Assembly (NCBI GenBank): GCA_947040945.1
Contig: CAMRCO010000010.1
Location: 1-37,533, forward strand
Source of the DNA: an uncultured Spirochaetia bacterium
Lineage (GTDB): Bacteria; Spirochaetota; Brachyspiria; Brachyspirales; Brachyspiraceae
DNA: 37,533 nt
Reading direction: 5' to 3'
Shown: positions 8,239 to 16,853 of the stretch, piece by piece
Position numbering within the stretch: position 1 is the stretch's first letter
Layout of the letters: each line of letters starts with the position of its first letter
Translations under genes and position numbers: made by a program
The notes under the pieces: model-generated
The model's input: the letters and a program-made list of their open reading frames with translations, nothing else
Told to the model about the DNA's origin: nothing
Database searches by the model: none

Positions 8239-9357
8239 ATGAATGATAAAACATACTACTATTTTGATAATGCTACAACAAGCTTTCCTAAGCCTCCTGA
8301 AGTATCAATTGCTATGAAAGAGTTTACTTGTAATTTTGGTGGCAGTTATGGGAGAGGCTTTACAGATAGAGCAAAATATACAACGAGTAAAATTGAAGAC
8401 TGTAGAGATGCTGTTGCTAAACTTATTAATGTGGATAAAAGCCAAAATATTGTTTTCTCGTCAGGGGCTACTCGAGCAATAAACGACATACTAAATGGAA
8501 TTGATATTTGTGATGGGGAAGTGCTTATAAGTCATTTAGAGCATAACTCTACACTTCGTCCACTTTATGCCAGAGAAAAAACTCATAATATTAAAATTAA
8601 TTTAATGCCTTCTATACCTGATGGCAGAATTGATTTAGATTTACTAAAAACTGTTATTACAAAAAAAACATTACTTGCTGTTATTAATATGGGCAGTAAT
8701 ATTAGTGGTGTTGTTCAGCCCATAAAAGAAATAAAAGAAATATTAGGAGACATTCCTATTTTGCTAGATGCGACTCAATGTGTTGGTCAAAAAGAAATAT
8801 ACACTTCTCTTTGGAATATTGATTTTCTAGCATTCACAGGTCATAAAAGCATGCTTGGGCCTACAGGTACTGGTGGTTTTTATATAGGTAATGAAAGTTT
8901 AATTAAACCAACTCTTTTTGGTGGCGGACATGGAGAAGGGTACTTTACTCCCTACAGTATGCCAGAATCATTTGAGAGTGGTACTCCGAATACTGTTGGG
9001 CTTATAGGACTTCTTACCGCTTTAGAGAATAAACCATCTTGGCAAATTAGCATAGATGATATGTTTGACACTATTAAAGAAATTGAGGCTATGAATAAAT
9101 GTAGAGTTTTATGTAGTCGTGACAAAAATGCTTCATGTTTTTTATTTTCAATATTGCCTAATAATATTAGCATTGCTGACGTAGCGTACAAACTGTATAA
9201 TGATTTTAAAATAGAATGTAGATATGGGCTTCATTGTGCTTTTTTGGCACATGAGTTTTATGGTAATGATAATGGTGCTTTAAGATTTTCATTTTCTCCA
9301 TACACTACAAAACAAGACTTAGCTTATTTAATTAATTCACTTTGGAGTACTTTATGA
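8239..9357 (+). CDS. Class V aminotransferase-fold cysteine desulfurase-like enzyme
   Basis: 372-residue PLP enzyme that probably removes sulfur or selenium from (seleno)cysteine. It opens with YYFDNATTSFPKPPEV, the usual opening of the subgroup found in selenium-linked neighbourhoods. The PLP lysine is Lys203 in FTGHKSMLGPTG; Asp177 (LLDATQ) should hold the pyridine nitrogen, and His102 should stack on the ring. Cys333 in RYGLHCAFLAHEFYG is at the position of the persulfide-forming cysteine of the SufS/CsdA type. The stop overlaps the start of the DUF3343 gene (ATGA), so the two are translationally coupled. The substrate (Cys or Sec) cannot be decided from the sequence. Confidence 0.88.
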   Translation: MNDKTYYYFDNATTSFPKPPEVSIAMKEFTCNFGGSYGRGFTDRAKYTTSKIEDCRDAVAKLINVDKSQNIVFSSGATRAINDILNGIDICDGEVLISHLEHNSTLRPLYAREKTHNIKINLMPSIPDGRIDLDLLKTVITKKTLLAVINMGSNISGVVQPIKEIKEILGDIPILLDATQCVGQKEIYTSLWNIDFLAFTGHKSMLGPTGTGGFYIGNESLIKPTLFGGGHGEGYFTPYSMPESFESGTPNTVGLIGLLTALENKPSWQISIDDMFDTIKEIEAMNKCRVLCSRDKNASCFLFSILPNNISIADVAYKLYNDFKIECRYGLHCAFLAHEFYGNDNGALRFSFSPYTTKQDLAYLINSLWSTL

Positions 9358-9575
9358 AAAAAACTTTTTGCTATTTACCAACACCAAGAGAACTTATAAA
9401 GGCAGAAAAAATACTGCTTGATGCTGACATAGAAGTTATTGTGCGTCCGTCCCCTGAACCTATATTTGGGTTATGCGGTATGGCTATTGATGTTGATGAT
9501 AATGACATTGGCTATATCGTTTCGCTACTTGAAGCCGCAGGTCTTAAAATTACAATTAAAGAATATATTAAGTAA
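9354..9575 (+). CDS. DUF3343 protein, putative Se/S carrier
   Basis: Small protein of 73 residues opening MKKTFCYLPTPRELIKAEKI and containing RPSPEPIFGLCGMAIDV. The conserved Cys in the GLCGMA stretch is the hallmark of DUF3343, a family often encoded beside yedF and class V desulfurases and proposed to carry sulfur or selenium. A second Cys is at residue 6. I chose ATG at 9354 rather than the upstream TTG at 9342 because GGAG at 9344-9347 is six bases before it and ATGA overlaps the previous stop. The function is inferred from family and context. Confidence 0.8.
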   Translation: MKKTFCYLPTPRELIKAEKILLDADIEVIVRPSPEPIFGLCGMAIDVDDNDIGYIVSLLEAAGLKITIKEYIK

Positions 9576-9581
9576 TTTTTT

Positions 9582-9620
9582 TAGACAAATAAAATATATT
9601 AGTCTATTTCTTAGTTTTTT
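9582..9620 (+). terminator. Rho-independent terminator after the yedF module
   Basis: TAGAC (9582-9586) pairs with GTCTA (9602-9606); after one A-A mismatch, AATA (9588-9591) pairs with TATT (9597-9600) around a five-base loop. A T-rich tail follows to 9620. The stem is AT-rich but correctly placed, 6 bp after the DUF3343 stop and just before the opp promoter. Confidence 0.55.
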
Positions 9621-9622
9621 AT

Positions 9623-9650
9623 TTGACAATTAGAATTTTGGTATTATACT
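9623..9650 (+). promoter_or_regulatory. Strong sigma-70-type promoter of the opp operon
   Basis: TTGACA (9623-9628) and TATACT (9645-9650) are separated by 16 bases. Transcription would begin near 9657, about 31 bases before the oppA ATG at 9688, with GGAGGG at 9675 in between. Confidence 0.75.
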
Positions 9651-9687
9651 GAAGTATTATGTATATTTTTCAATGGAGGGAAGTTTT

Positions 9688-12294
9688 ATGAAGAAAGTAA
9701 TTTTATTTTTTACTATTGTGTTTTCTTTTTTGTTTTTGTCATGTGGTGGGGGAAGTGCTGGAAATGATTTTGGCACAGAGAGTGGTTCAAATGGACCTTT
9801 AGTAGATAAAATTATTTTTGAAACTAGAACAGATATGAATATTGCTATTAAAGATGTTGTTGCGGGCAAGGCAGACTTAATGGCTACTGGTGTTGATGGT
9901 AGTGTTTATTTGTCTCTTAGTGAGGATGACAAATCTAAACTTGAAACTTATGCGGTGCCTTCAGGTTCTTGGACACTGCTTTTAAATCCCTATCCTAATA
10001 AAGCTCCATATACTGTAGAAACTCAAGATGGAAAAACACAGTTTAATCCTCTTGCCATTAAAGAAGTACGTTATGCACTAAATTGGCTAATAGATAGAAA
10101 AAAAATAGTTGATGAAGTACTTAAAGGGGCAGGAGAGCCTAGTTTTACACAAGCAACTGTTGGGCAACCTGGCACTTATCTCTACAACTTAATTCCTGTT
10201 AAACTTGGTATGACGGTTACTGGTAATGAAGTAGAAGCCCTAGAAAAAATTAATAATGCAATGATTGAGGCATCAAATTTGCCTGAAAACAAAGGTAAAC
10301 TTCTTAAAGTTGGTGATTTATGGGAATATAATGGAAAAGCTGTAACTCTTAAAATGATTATTAGAGTTGATGATCCCACAGGGCGTTTACCAGCAGGGCA
10401 AGCTATTGCTGACCTAATTGAAAAAACAGGAATTAAAGTAGATAGGCTTTTGTATGACAGAAGTAAAGCAAGTCAATTAGCTTATAATACTGACCCTAAA
10501 AATTATGAATGGAGTATTTTAACTGAGGCATGGGGGGCAGGGGCTACACGTGCTTGGTGGGATATAACATTAAGACAAATGTATGTTACTACTGGAAATA
10601 ATATGCCTGGGCGTGGAGTTACTAGTTTTTGGAATTATAAAAATGATGAGGCTACTAGGCTAAGTGATAAAAACTCAAATGGGCGGTTTCTTACATCAGA
10701 AGAATATTGGAGAGACAATTTACGCCTTCAAGAAATAGGATTAGATGAAGCGGTTCGTATTTATTTAAACAGTCAAACACAGTTTTTTGTTGCAAATAAA
10801 GAGGCATTTGATAGTCGAATGCTTTATGGTGTGGGTGAGGGTATAAATCATTGGTCGATGAGAACAGCTGATATTAAACCGAATAAAAATGGTGAGAAAG
10901 TGCTTAGAGTGATACAGCATTCATCTCAAGGTTCTTTATTTTTAGCTCCTTGGGACCCAATTGGAGTTGGTGGTTTTAGTGATGTTTATTCAAGCATGAT
11001 TATAGGTTCTGTAACTGATAGCTTAGCTTCTTTTGAATCTCCAAGTACTGCTAAATATGAATTTATACTGGGAGAATTTGATAAAGACACTGTAGAAGTT
11101 GGAGTTCTTGCTAATCCAGTTAAAGGCGGTAAGCCTTTGGGTACTGTAAAAGTTTCACCTGAAGCTATCCTTTATAATCCTTATAAAGGATTGTGGGAGA
11201 AAGGGAAAACTATAAAAATTGATGGCACTAACACTAAATTTGTGAATGATGACAATCCTGTAACTTATGTTAAAGGGGTGTTTAAGCCTAAAAAGTTTAT
11301 GTGGCATCACGGGATTGAGTCGAGCTTAGTTGATTCAATGTACAGAGAAATTTTTATAGCGAATATTGTAACAAAAACTTCAGACAGTGATAAATATTAT
11401 GACGCAGCCCTCGCCTCTCGTTATAGATCCGGTATGGATGGTGCTAGAGGTAGTATAATAAATGATGACGGAAGTTTTGAGTTATATTCAATGTTTTATT
11501 GGCCTATGGACGAGAGTAGACAACTTGGATCTTTAGCTTTGTTTAGAAGTCCTAAAAGTGGTAACCCAAACAGAAATACTTTAGTACCATTTGAGATAAA
11601 TGAAGCTATAATGAAAATGATTACTGAAGGGTCACAGTCGGGTGCAGTATATAGTTTATCGGAAGACCAGTCATTCACTCCAGTTGATGTTAAAAATCCT
11701 ACTTGTGTTGCTGATATAAAAGCTAAGCTTATAGAAATGCGTGACGGCTCTTATATTCCTAAGGGAGTAGAAGAGTGGCTTACAGTTGATCATGCGATAG
11801 AAAGGTATAGTGCTGCAATAAACTTTATTGATAGTTATGGGCATGCTTACATTTCAAATGGTCCTTTTTATATTTCTAAAATAGACACTAAAGCAAATTA
11901 TATTGAATTAACTGCGTTCAGAGATTATCATTATGAAATGAAATATTGGATAGATAAACTTTCTATGACAATGACTAAAATTGAAGACGTTGATATGCCT
12001 AGTATTGCTAAAAAAAATGAAGACTTATTAATTGATATTATTGTGTCGTCTTATGATTATCCAAGTATTGACATTAAAGAGCCTCATGCTGAAACTAAAG
12101 TTAGAGCTTTGCTACAATTACCCAGTGGTGGGGAGCGAGTTTATAACGGAGTTTTTGAAAGTGACATATATAAAATAAATATTTCTAAAGAAGATTTAGA
12201 GGCATTACCTAATGGTAGCTATACTATTGTTTTAGAGTCATCAATAGGAGAAGAAACGCCATCAATTGTTACTAGAAACTTTGCTCTAGAGTAG
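9688..12294 (+). CDS. Oversized peptide-type ABC transporter binding lipoprotein
   Basis: Extracytoplasmic solute-binding protein of the family 5 (OppA/DppA) type. A lipoprotein signal peptide spans residues 1-18 and ends LFLSC with lipidated Cys19, followed by a Gly/Ser-rich linker. Family features include VRYALNWLIDRKKIVDEVL early on, and GPFYISKIDTKANYIEL with AFRDYHY near residues 770-795. At 868 residues it is much longer than the usual 500-600. The last 60 residues look like a small beta-sandwich. The start is ATG at 9688, 15 bases inside the longest frame, because GGAGGG at 9675-9680 serves it. First gene of opp; the transported solute is unknown. Confidence 0.88.
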   Translation: MKKVILFFTIVFSFLFLSCGGGSAGNDFGTESGSNGPLVDKIIFETRTDMNIAIKDVVAGKADLMATGVDGSVYLSLSEDDKSKLETYAVPSGSWTLLLNPYPNKAPYTVETQDGKTQFNPLAIKEVRYALNWLIDRKKIVDEVLKGAGEPSFTQATVGQPGTYLYNLIPVKLGMTVTGNEVEALEKINNAMIEASNLPENKGKLLKVGDLWEYNGKAVTLKMIIRVDDPTGRLPAGQAIADLIEKTGIKVDRLLYDRSKASQLAYNTDPKNYEWSILTEAWGAGATRAWWDITLRQMYVTTGNNMPGRGVTSFWNYKNDEATRLSDKNSNGRFLTSEEYWRDNLRLQEIGLDEAVRIYLNSQTQFFVANKEAFDSRMLYGVGEGINHWSMRTADIKPNKNGEKVLRVIQHSSQGSLFLAPWDPIGVGGFSDVYSSMIIGSVTDSLASFESPSTAKYEFILGEFDKDTVEVGVLANPVKGGKPLGTVKVSPEAILYNPYKGLWEKGKTIKIDGTNTKFVNDDNPVTYVKGVFKPKKFMWHHGIESSLVDSMYREIFIANIVTKTSDSDKYYDAALASRYRSGMDGARGSIINDDGSFELYSMFYWPMDESRQLGSLALFRSPKSGNPNRNTLVPFEINEAIMKMITEGSQSGAVYSLSEDQSFTPVDVKNPTCVADIKAKLIEMRDGSYIPKGVEEWLTVDHAIERYSAAINFIDSYGHAYISNGPFYISKIDTKANYIELTAFRDYHYEMKYWIDKLSMTMTKIEDVDMPSIAKKNEDLLIDIIVSSYDYPSIDIKEPHAETKVRALLQLPSGGERVYNGVFESDIYKINISKEDLEALPNGSYTIVLESSIGEETPSIVTRNFALE

Positions 12295-12310
12295 GGAGGG
12301 CAAACTATTT

Positions 12311-13351
12311 ATGTTTTTATATTTTGCTATTAAAAGAATACTTCGTGGCATATTGATGTTTATTATATTAATGTTTGTAGCATCAGCTTTATTTAATACA
12401 GTTGGCGAGAAAACACTTATATCTCAAATTCATGATATGGTAAATGCTGAAGTTACAAGCCTCACGGATGTTAAAGCTGAAGATATTGAAGCTATAAGAG
12501 AAAGCTTACTTGAGCATTATTATAAACTTTATTGGCTTGACAGGTCGGTTGGAGAGCGAATATTTCTTCGTGCCATAAACACAGTAACGTTTAACTTTGG
12601 GCGTTCAACTATAATGACAACATCAAGTGGAAGTCGTGAAGTTATTAATATTATAGGTGAAGCATTACCAAAATCAGTTATACTTTTTACAACAGCCTCA
12701 TTAATACAAATTATAGTAGGGCTTTTTATAGGTTTAATTAAAGCAAAATATGCTGGCAGTGTTTTTGATCGCTCAACTAGTATAATGACAATGATTGTGT
12801 ATGGCATGCCAAGTTGGTGGTTTGCGATGATTTTAATAATGTTTTTTGTATATAAACTTAATATATTTCCATCAAGTGGACTTCATTCAATACCTCTACA
12901 AACAGGAATAATGTATTATGTAGATATGCTTTGGCACATGATACTCCCTTTATCTACACTTGTAATTTTAGGTTTTTGGGGTATTTCATTTGTTGTACGT
13001 AATATTGTTTTGGGTACTTTACAAGAGGATTATATAATGGCTGCACGTGCACGTGGAGTTCCTGAAAAACTTGTTTTATTTAGCCATACTTTAAGGTGTG
13101 CGGCTCCTCCAATTATTACAATTAGTCTTCTAGGGCTTTTAGGTTCTATTGGGGGATCAATTATTTTTGAGGGTATATTTTCATGGCCGGGTCTTGGTAA
13201 CCTTTATTGGGTGGCAGTTCAACAAAATGACATACCTGTTTTAATGGCTAATCTCGCTATCACAACTTTATTATATCAATTTGGACTTGTAACATTAGAT
13301 TTATCATACGGGTTTTTAGATCCTCGAGTGAAATCTGGAGGAAAACAGTGA
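12311..13351 (+). CDS. Peptide-type ABC transporter permease, DppB-like
   Basis: 346-residue inner-membrane permease of the importer. It has the family's N-terminal helix (residues 8-28), a long extracytoplasmic segment up to about residue 115, then five further helices. The ATPase-coupling EAA loop is seen in YIMAARARGVPEKLVLFSHTLR near residues 238-259. FEGIFSWPGLGNLYWVAVQQND near 290-311 is the usual C-terminal signature. The start at 12311 follows the oppA stop by 16 bp with AGGGAGGG upstream. Its stop overlaps the GTG start of the second permease (GTGA). Confidence 0.93.
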   Translation: MFLYFAIKRILRGILMFIILMFVASALFNTVGEKTLISQIHDMVNAEVTSLTDVKAEDIEAIRESLLEHYYKLYWLDRSVGERIFLRAINTVTFNFGRSTIMTTSSGSREVINIIGEALPKSVILFTTASLIQIIVGLFIGLIKAKYAGSVFDRSTSIMTMIVYGMPSWWFAMILIMFFVYKLNIFPSSGLHSIPLQTGIMYYVDMLWHMILPLSTLVILGFWGISFVVRNIVLGTLQEDYIMAARARGVPEKLVLFSHTLRCAAPPIITISLLGLLGSIGGSIIFEGIFSWPGLGNLYWVAVQQNDIPVLMANLAITTLLYQFGLVTLDLSYGFLDPRVKSGGKQ

Positions 13352-14742
13352 GAATAATATTTAAGTTTTTAGAAAATTTTTGGAGTGAGTTTAAGCAGTA
13401 CAAAACGGGCATTGTCGGGCTTTCAGTTCTTGTTATTGCCATTTTAATAGTGTTGTTTGAGGGCTTCATTATCACATATAAGGAAGCTCCATCAAGGTGG
13501 CGAGACATAACATATTGGCAAGACAATTCAGCGTCAGCTCCACCAGTATGGCTTAATTTTTTTAAGAGCAAAAAATCGCCTATAACAGAAAATATTATTT
13601 ATGAAGATATTGAGATTGATAACTTGGTTTATAAAACTAAATTTGTGTATGATTTTAAGGCAGATGAAGCTCCACTTGACATAATACTACATTCTATGAT
13701 TACAGGAAATGCAGCATTTAATATTAAAGTTACAAGACCTGACGGAACGAGTATTGTTTTGTTTGATGAGTACTACAGCGACTTAAACAATACTGATTTA
13801 CGTGTATCACTTTTCAATGATGCTAAAACTCGTGTGTTTAGATTTTATCGTGAGAGTGTTTCAGCAATTTTTAGAAATAAACTTGATGCTAACACGACAA
13901 GCCCAATGTATGTTTTGTTTAATACTAAGGGTAATGATATGGCATCTGAGTTTATTCCGCTTAAAGGAAAATATATATTTGAAACTAAAACAACATTTTC
14001 TGAAAATTACACTGAAGAGATTCTATTTGAAAATCCTTACATCGTTGCTGTGGGTTCACTTTCAGGTTTTTTAGGAACTGACAACATGAAGCGTGATTTG
14101 TTTTCAGGTTTAGTAATTGGTCTTAAATGGGCTTTATTTATTGGAATGGCTACAAGTTTTGTTTCGGTTATAGTTGGCGTTATGTATGGGATAGTGTCCG
14201 CTTATTTTGGTGGTAAAATTGATGTTTCAATGCAGTTTGTTTATCAATTGTTTATAGGCATACCAACTCTACCTGTTATGATTGTAATGTCAGCTGTTTT
14301 TAAGCCCACAATATGGACGATGATTGCTATGATGATAACTTTTTCATGGACGGGAAGTGTAATGACTGTTCGTTCTATGGCTATGCAAATGAAGGAAGAA
14401 ACATATATTGAGGCGGCTCGTGCTTTGGGGGCAGGTCATAAACGAATAATATTTTCTCATCTTGCTCCTTTGCTTTTACCATTTTCATTTGCTTCAATGG
14501 CATTGGCAGTGCCTTCAGCAATAGTTTATGAATCATCACTCTCACTTCTAGGTTTAGGAGATGCGAGTATTGTAACATGGGGTCAAATACTTCATGACGC
14601 AATGAAAGGTTCTGCTGTTCTTTCAGGGCTTTGGTGGTGGATAGTGCCTCCGGGGCTTTTAATTGCTCTGCTTGGAATGTCTTTTGCATTTTTAGGTTTT
14701 GCTTTAGATAAAATATTACATCCTAAATTAAAGACGAGGTAA
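13348..14742 (+). CDS. Peptide-type ABC transporter permease, DppC-like, with large periplasmic insertion
   Basis: 464-residue second permease. After the first helix (about residues 20-43), roughly 190 residues (about 44-235) lie outside the membrane before the usual core begins at GFLGTDNMKRDLFSGL. This corresponds to the LGTD-x-x-GRD motif of DppC proteins. Five or so helices follow, with the EAA loop YIEAARALGAGHKRIIFSHLAP near 352-373. Usual DppC proteins are about 280-320 residues, so the extra domain is substantial. It contains beta-strand-like stretches and a WQDNSASAPPVWLNFF segment. The start is GTG at 13348, with GGAGG seven bases upstream and coupled to the previous stop. Confidence 0.92.
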   Translation: MRIIFKFLENFWSEFKQYKTGIVGLSVLVIAILIVLFEGFIITYKEAPSRWRDITYWQDNSASAPPVWLNFFKSKKSPITENIIYEDIEIDNLVYKTKFVYDFKADEAPLDIILHSMITGNAAFNIKVTRPDGTSIVLFDEYYSDLNNTDLRVSLFNDAKTRVFRFYRESVSAIFRNKLDANTTSPMYVLFNTKGNDMASEFIPLKGKYIFETKTTFSENYTEEILFENPYIVAVGSLSGFLGTDNMKRDLFSGLVIGLKWALFIGMATSFVSVIVGVMYGIVSAYFGGKIDVSMQFVYQLFIGIPTLPVMIVMSAVFKPTIWTMIAMMITFSWTGSVMTVRSMAMQMKEETYIEAARALGAGHKRIIFSHLAPLLLPFSFASMALAVPSAIVYESSLSLLGLGDASIVTWGQILHDAMKGSAVLSGLWWWIVPPGLLIALLGMSFAFLGFALDKILHPKLKTR

Positions 14743-14744
14743 TT

Positions 14745-15707
14745 ATGTCTCATTTGCTTGAAGTAAAAAATTTATCAATGTTTTATCATACATCTAAAGG
14801 GCGTGTTAAGGCAATTAATGATATTAGTTTTAACATGAATTATGGAGAAACTTTGGGTGTGGTTGGAGAATCAGGATGCGGTAAAACTAGTCTTGGAACT
14901 TCATTGCTTGCTATGCCGACACCTCCAGGGCGTTTTGAAAGTGGTAGTGTTATTTTGGAAGGCGAGAATATTCTTACAATGAAAGATGATTATATTAGAA
15001 AAAATATTAGATGGTCTAAAATATCTATGGTGTTTCAAGGAGCGATGAACTCACTTACTCCAGTTTACACAATAGAAAATCAGATGATTGAAACATTAAA
15101 AGTGCATATTGATATGGATAAAGTGGCAGCTAAAAACTTAATAGCTGAATATTTATCCTATGTTGGACTTTCACCTGACGTGATGAACAGGTACCCTCAT
15201 GAGCTTTCAGGGGGGATGAAGCAACGAGTGGTAATAGCGACGGCGTTGTTCTTAAAACCGAAACTTGTAATACTTGATGAGCCTACCACTGCACTTGATG
15301 TTATTGTTCAGGCTGAAATAATTAATTTACTTAAAAAACTTAAAAGAGATTTTAATTTATCTTTTATATTTATTACTCATGACTTAGCGCTTGAATCTGA
15401 AATATCTGACCGTATTGCTGTAATGTATGCGGGCAAAATTGTAGAAATTGGTAGCAATGAAAATATTTATGGCAGTGTGGGGGCGAAACATCCTTATACA
15501 CAAAAACTTCTTAAAGCAACGCCATCTATAAGTAAAAAAGTAGAACATTTAGAGTTTATCGAAGGCACTCCTCCAGACTTGGTTGGGGATTTTGTTGGCT
15601 GTAGATTTTATGACAGGTGCGAAAAACGTATTGATATATGTGAAGCTAATGACCCATTATTTAAAGAAATGAGTGATGGTCATTTTTGTGCTTGCCACTT
15701 GGTTTAA
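14745..15707 (+). CDS. Peptide-type ABC transporter ATPase, DppD/OppD-like
   Basis: 320-residue cytoplasmic ATPase that powers the importer with its partner OppF-like subunit. Walker A GESGCGKT is at residues 41-48, the signature LSGGMKQ at 154-160, Walker B VILDEP at 175-180, and the H-loop THD follows. The C-terminal oligopeptide-transporter extension has cysteines 286, 292, 299 and 315 (C-x5-C-x6-C-x15-C), spacing known in DppD-type proteins that bind a [4Fe-4S] cluster. The ATG at 14745 is 2 bp after the permease stop, with GAGG overlapping that stop. Confidence 0.95.
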   Translation: MSHLLEVKNLSMFYHTSKGRVKAINDISFNMNYGETLGVVGESGCGKTSLGTSLLAMPTPPGRFESGSVILEGENILTMKDDYIRKNIRWSKISMVFQGAMNSLTPVYTIENQMIETLKVHIDMDKVAAKNLIAEYLSYVGLSPDVMNRYPHELSGGMKQRVVIATALFLKPKLVILDEPTTALDVIVQAEIINLLKKLKRDFNLSFIFITHDLALESEISDRIAVMYAGKIVEIGSNENIYGSVGAKHPYTQKLLKATPSISKKVEHLEFIEGTPPDLVGDFVGCRFYDRCEKRIDICEANDPLFKEMSDGHFCACHLV

Positions 15708-15726
15708 TAATTTTAATGAGGTAAAA

Positions 15727-16743
15727 ATGGAAGATAAAAGGGACATAGCTGTTAGCGTTAAAAACTTAAAGAAATATTTTTTTCCACATCAAAATATAAT
15801 AGAGTCGATTACTCAGAGTAAAAAAAGCACACCAGTTAAAGCGGTTGATGACGTGTCGTTTGATATATACAAAAATGAAATATTTGCACTTATTGGGGAG
15901 TCAGGCTCTGGTAAAACGACTGTTGCTAAACTACTTATGAAGCTAATACCTCCAACTGATGGGGATATTTTTTTTGAAGGAAAAAGTATAGTAAACATTA
16001 GCAAAGAAGAATCGGCAGTGTATAGACGCAATACTCAAATGATATTTCAAGATCCTTATGCTTCAATGAATCCACGTTTCACAGTTAAAAATGTGCTTAA
16101 AGAACCATTATTAATTCATAAAATAAAATGCACTGAAAAAGAAGCAGAAGAGAAAATTATTAAAGCACTTGATGACGTGAAAATATATCCTCCGCATGAG
16201 TTTTTAGAAAGGTATCCGCACATGCTTTCAGGTGGGCAAAGGCAGAGAATAGCAACTGCGAGAACTCTCATTTTAGAGCCTCGTTTTATTATAGCTGATG
16301 AACCTGTTTCGATGATTGATTTGTCAACTAGGGCAGAGATTCTTCACATGATGAAAGAAGTTCAAAAAACTCTTAATTTAAGTTATTTATACATAACCCA
16401 TGATTTGTCTACAGCGAGGTATTTTGCCGACCGCATAGCCGTAATGTATTTGGGGCATATTGTTGAGATTGGGCATTCTGATGAGATAATAGACAATGCG
16501 AAACACCCATACACAAAAGCATTGATTGCTGCAGTGCCTGAACCTCGCACAGGGAATCTTCATAAAATAAAAGAGTTGCCCATTAAGGGTGAGATTCCAA
16601 GTGCCAAAAATATTCCGCAAGGTTGCGTTTTTCATACAAGGTGCCCTTATGCGAAAAATAACTGTTCTGAAACTTTACCTGATTTTGTGAATATAACTGA
16701 CACCCATAAAGCTGCTTGTTTTTACACAGATAGTTTAGTATAG
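15727..16743 (+). CDS. Peptide-type ABC transporter ATPase, DppF/OppF-like
   Basis: 338-residue second ATPase of the importer. It shows Walker A GESGSGKTT, signature LSGGQRQRIATART, Walker B FIIADEPVSMID and H-loop THD. Walker B is followed by MID where most relatives have ALD. A C-terminal Cys cluster (GCVFHTRCPYAKNNC, then a later Cys) parallels that of the OppD subunit. The start is ATG at 15727, not the upstream in-frame ATG at 15673 inside oppD, because GAGG at 15718-15721 is correctly spaced and the family N terminus starts here. It is the last gene of the operon; no convincing terminator was seen after it. Confidence 0.95.
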   Translation: MEDKRDIAVSVKNLKKYFFPHQNIIESITQSKKSTPVKAVDDVSFDIYKNEIFALIGESGSGKTTVAKLLMKLIPPTDGDIFFEGKSIVNISKEESAVYRRNTQMIFQDPYASMNPRFTVKNVLKEPLLIHKIKCTEKEAEEKIIKALDDVKIYPPHEFLERYPHMLSGGQRQRIATARTLILEPRFIIADEPVSMIDLSTRAEILHMMKEVQKTLNLSYLYITHDLSTARYFADRIAVMYLGHIVEIGHSDEIIDNAKHPYTKALIAAVPEPRTGNLHKIKELPIKGEIPSAKNIPQGCVFHTRCPYAKNNCSETLPDFVNITDTHKAACFYTDSLV

Positions 16744-16853
16744 TTATTAGTCAATATTAATATTTTGAGAATATAGAGAATGTTCTTGCTTGAATTTTTT
16801 TACTTGTAATATATTATGTTTTTTAATTAATTAATTTTATGTTGGAGTAATTT

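Noticed and set aside
9673-9687. 5-codon upstream extension of the binding lipoprotein
   Set aside because: The ATG at 9673 overlaps the GGAGGG that serves the ATG at 9688, and the signal peptide starts cleanly at MKK.
14381-14689. 102-codon minus-strand frame inside the second permease gene
   Set aside because: It is antisense to conserved permease helices and has no family resemblance.
15673-15726. 18-codon upstream extension of the OppF-like gene
   Set aside because: It overlaps oppD in another frame, and a well-placed GAGG serves the ATG at 15727.
16744-16853. Possible terminator after the peptide transporter operon
   Set aside because: Only short imperfect AT-rich pairings were found; no stem with a proper T-tail could be supported.
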